Assembly (NCBI RefSeq): GCF_026385525.1
Contig: NZ_JANIDY010000003.1
Span: 1 to 64,000 of the forward strand
Source of the DNA: Bombella pluederhausensis
GTDB taxonomy: Bacteria > Pseudomonadota > Alphaproteobacteria > Acetobacterales > Acetobacteraceae
Direction of reading: 5' to 3'
Length of the DNA: 64,000 nt
The position numbers and the translations under genes were made by a program. Below are positions 63,701 through 64,000 of the stretch, one piece after another (within the stretch, counting starts at the first letter, position 1; every line of letters starts with the position of its first letter). The notes beneath the pieces were generated by a model. It saw only the letters and a list, made by a program, of their open reading frames with translations. It did no database searches and was not told the origin of the DNA.

Positions 63701-64000
63701 ATGCATCTCGCCGAACTGAAGAAGAAATCTCCTGCTGATCTGCTGGCTTTTGCTGAAGAATTGGAGGTTGAAAACGCATCATCTCTGCGTAAGCAGGACA
63801 TGATGTTTGCCATCCTCAAGAGCCTCGCTGAACGTGACCAGGCAATCTATGGTGAAGGCACACTCGAAATTCTGCCGGATGGTTTTGGCTTTCTTCGCAG
63901 CCCGGAAGCCAACTACCTGCCAGGCCCGGATGACATCTACGTTTCCCCTGCTCAGGTACGGCGCTTTGCGCTCCGCCCCGGTGATACGGTGGAAGGTGAG
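63701..64000 (+). CDS. rho: Transcription termination factor Rho, N-terminal part (runs off the window)
   Basis: First 100 codons of rho; the gene continues beyond base 64000. ATG 63701 begins [21 protein letters not shown] (helical N-terminal domain), then [18 protein letters not shown] and the start of the cold-shock RNA-binding domain [40 protein letters not shown]. This order is diagnostic for Rho. In many alphaproteobacteria rho is followed by mnmE, mnmG, rsmG, parA and parB near the origin. Confidence 0.97.
   Translation, partial: MHLAELKKKSPADLLAFAEELEVENASSLRKQDMMFAILKSLAERDQAIYGEGTLEILPDGFGFLRSPEANYLPGPDDIYVSPAQVRRFALRPGDTVEGE

Noticed and set aside
63504-63719. Open frame of 71 codons with a hydrophobic segment in front of rho
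   Set aside because: It begins inside the right arm of the inverted repeat, overlaps the first 19 bases of rho, and has no family resemblance; more likely leader sequence than a gene.

Overview
The window looks like a chromosome segment of an acetic acid bacterium (Alphaproteobacteria, Acetobacteraceae). The pointers are mid-50s GC content over most of its length, an F0 ATP synthase operon (atpI-B-E-F'-F) separate from F1, a DUF2155/MlaD gene pair, a COQ9-type protein, a periplasmic GMC dehydrogenase with its subunit-3 partner, and rho at the right edge. I cannot fix the genus. The flower/bee-associated relatives of Gluconobacter (Bombella, Saccharibacter and similar) fit the lean gene content. 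No rRNA, IS element, integrase, phage gene or CRISPR array is visible. There are two tRNAs: Gln(TTG) and Ala(CGC).

Layout. 0-3.3 kb: sugar-nucleotide epimerase, DUF192 protein, MBL hydrolase, CHAP cell-wall hydrolase. 3.3-9.9 kb: a minus-strand housekeeping run (hldD-lgt-pgeF-rplY-pth-ychF-nadD-rsfS-rlmH) with several 4-base overlaps. 10-12 kb: ubiK, proC, COQ9-like, tRNA-Gln. 12.2-17.8 kb: an RTX-like secreted protein, nadE, dsbB, DUF2155, a small protein and a solitary MCE (MlaD) protein. 18-28.4 kb: a protein carrying the C-terminal part of B12-dependent ribonucleotide reductase, the F0 operon running into two lipid-linked glycosyltransferases, and a complete MlaE-F-D plus lipoprotein lipid transporter. 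28.4-36.8 kb: GlxA-type regulator facing an HD hydrolase, tRNA-Ala, yggT, an outer-membrane protein, tldD, glnA, a ROK sugar kinase and a quinol-monooxygenase-like protein.

37.0-40.4 kb is a clearly AT-rich island with a three-gene minus-strand operon. It encodes a glycine-rich membrane/coiled-coil protein, a 540-residue protein with an HNH-like nuclease motif followed by predicted membrane segments, and a YkgJ-type cysteine-cluster protein translationally coupled to it. I do not recognise this as a named system. It is the best candidate here for an undescribed (possibly anti-phage or competition) module.

40.5-49.9 kb returns to core metabolism: gcvT, panB, speE, speD, ilvC, acetolactate synthase large subunit with no small subunit beside it, miaA, serB and a DUF721 (DciA-like) gene. 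49.9-60.6 kb: mutY, wrbA, a LysR regulator facing a pirin, an unknown protein, katA, a ZntB-like transporter, ahcY, DUF3597 and an orphan sucB that lacks the E3-binding domain. Two parS-like 16-mers lie at 51.05 and 53.7 kb.

61.4-61.9 kb is a 434-base gene-free stretch. It has a 22-base all-AT perfect palindrome, five DnaA-box-like 9-mers within 133 bases, twelve GTAC tetramers within 271 bases, and short direct and inverted repeats. Given the nearby rho (in many alphaproteobacteria rho lies in an origin-proximal cluster with mnmE-mnmG-rsmG-parA-parB) and the two parS-like sites, I propose it as a replication-origin candidate. The window ends with a GMC dehydrogenase, a nested inverted-repeat leader and the first 100 codons of rho.
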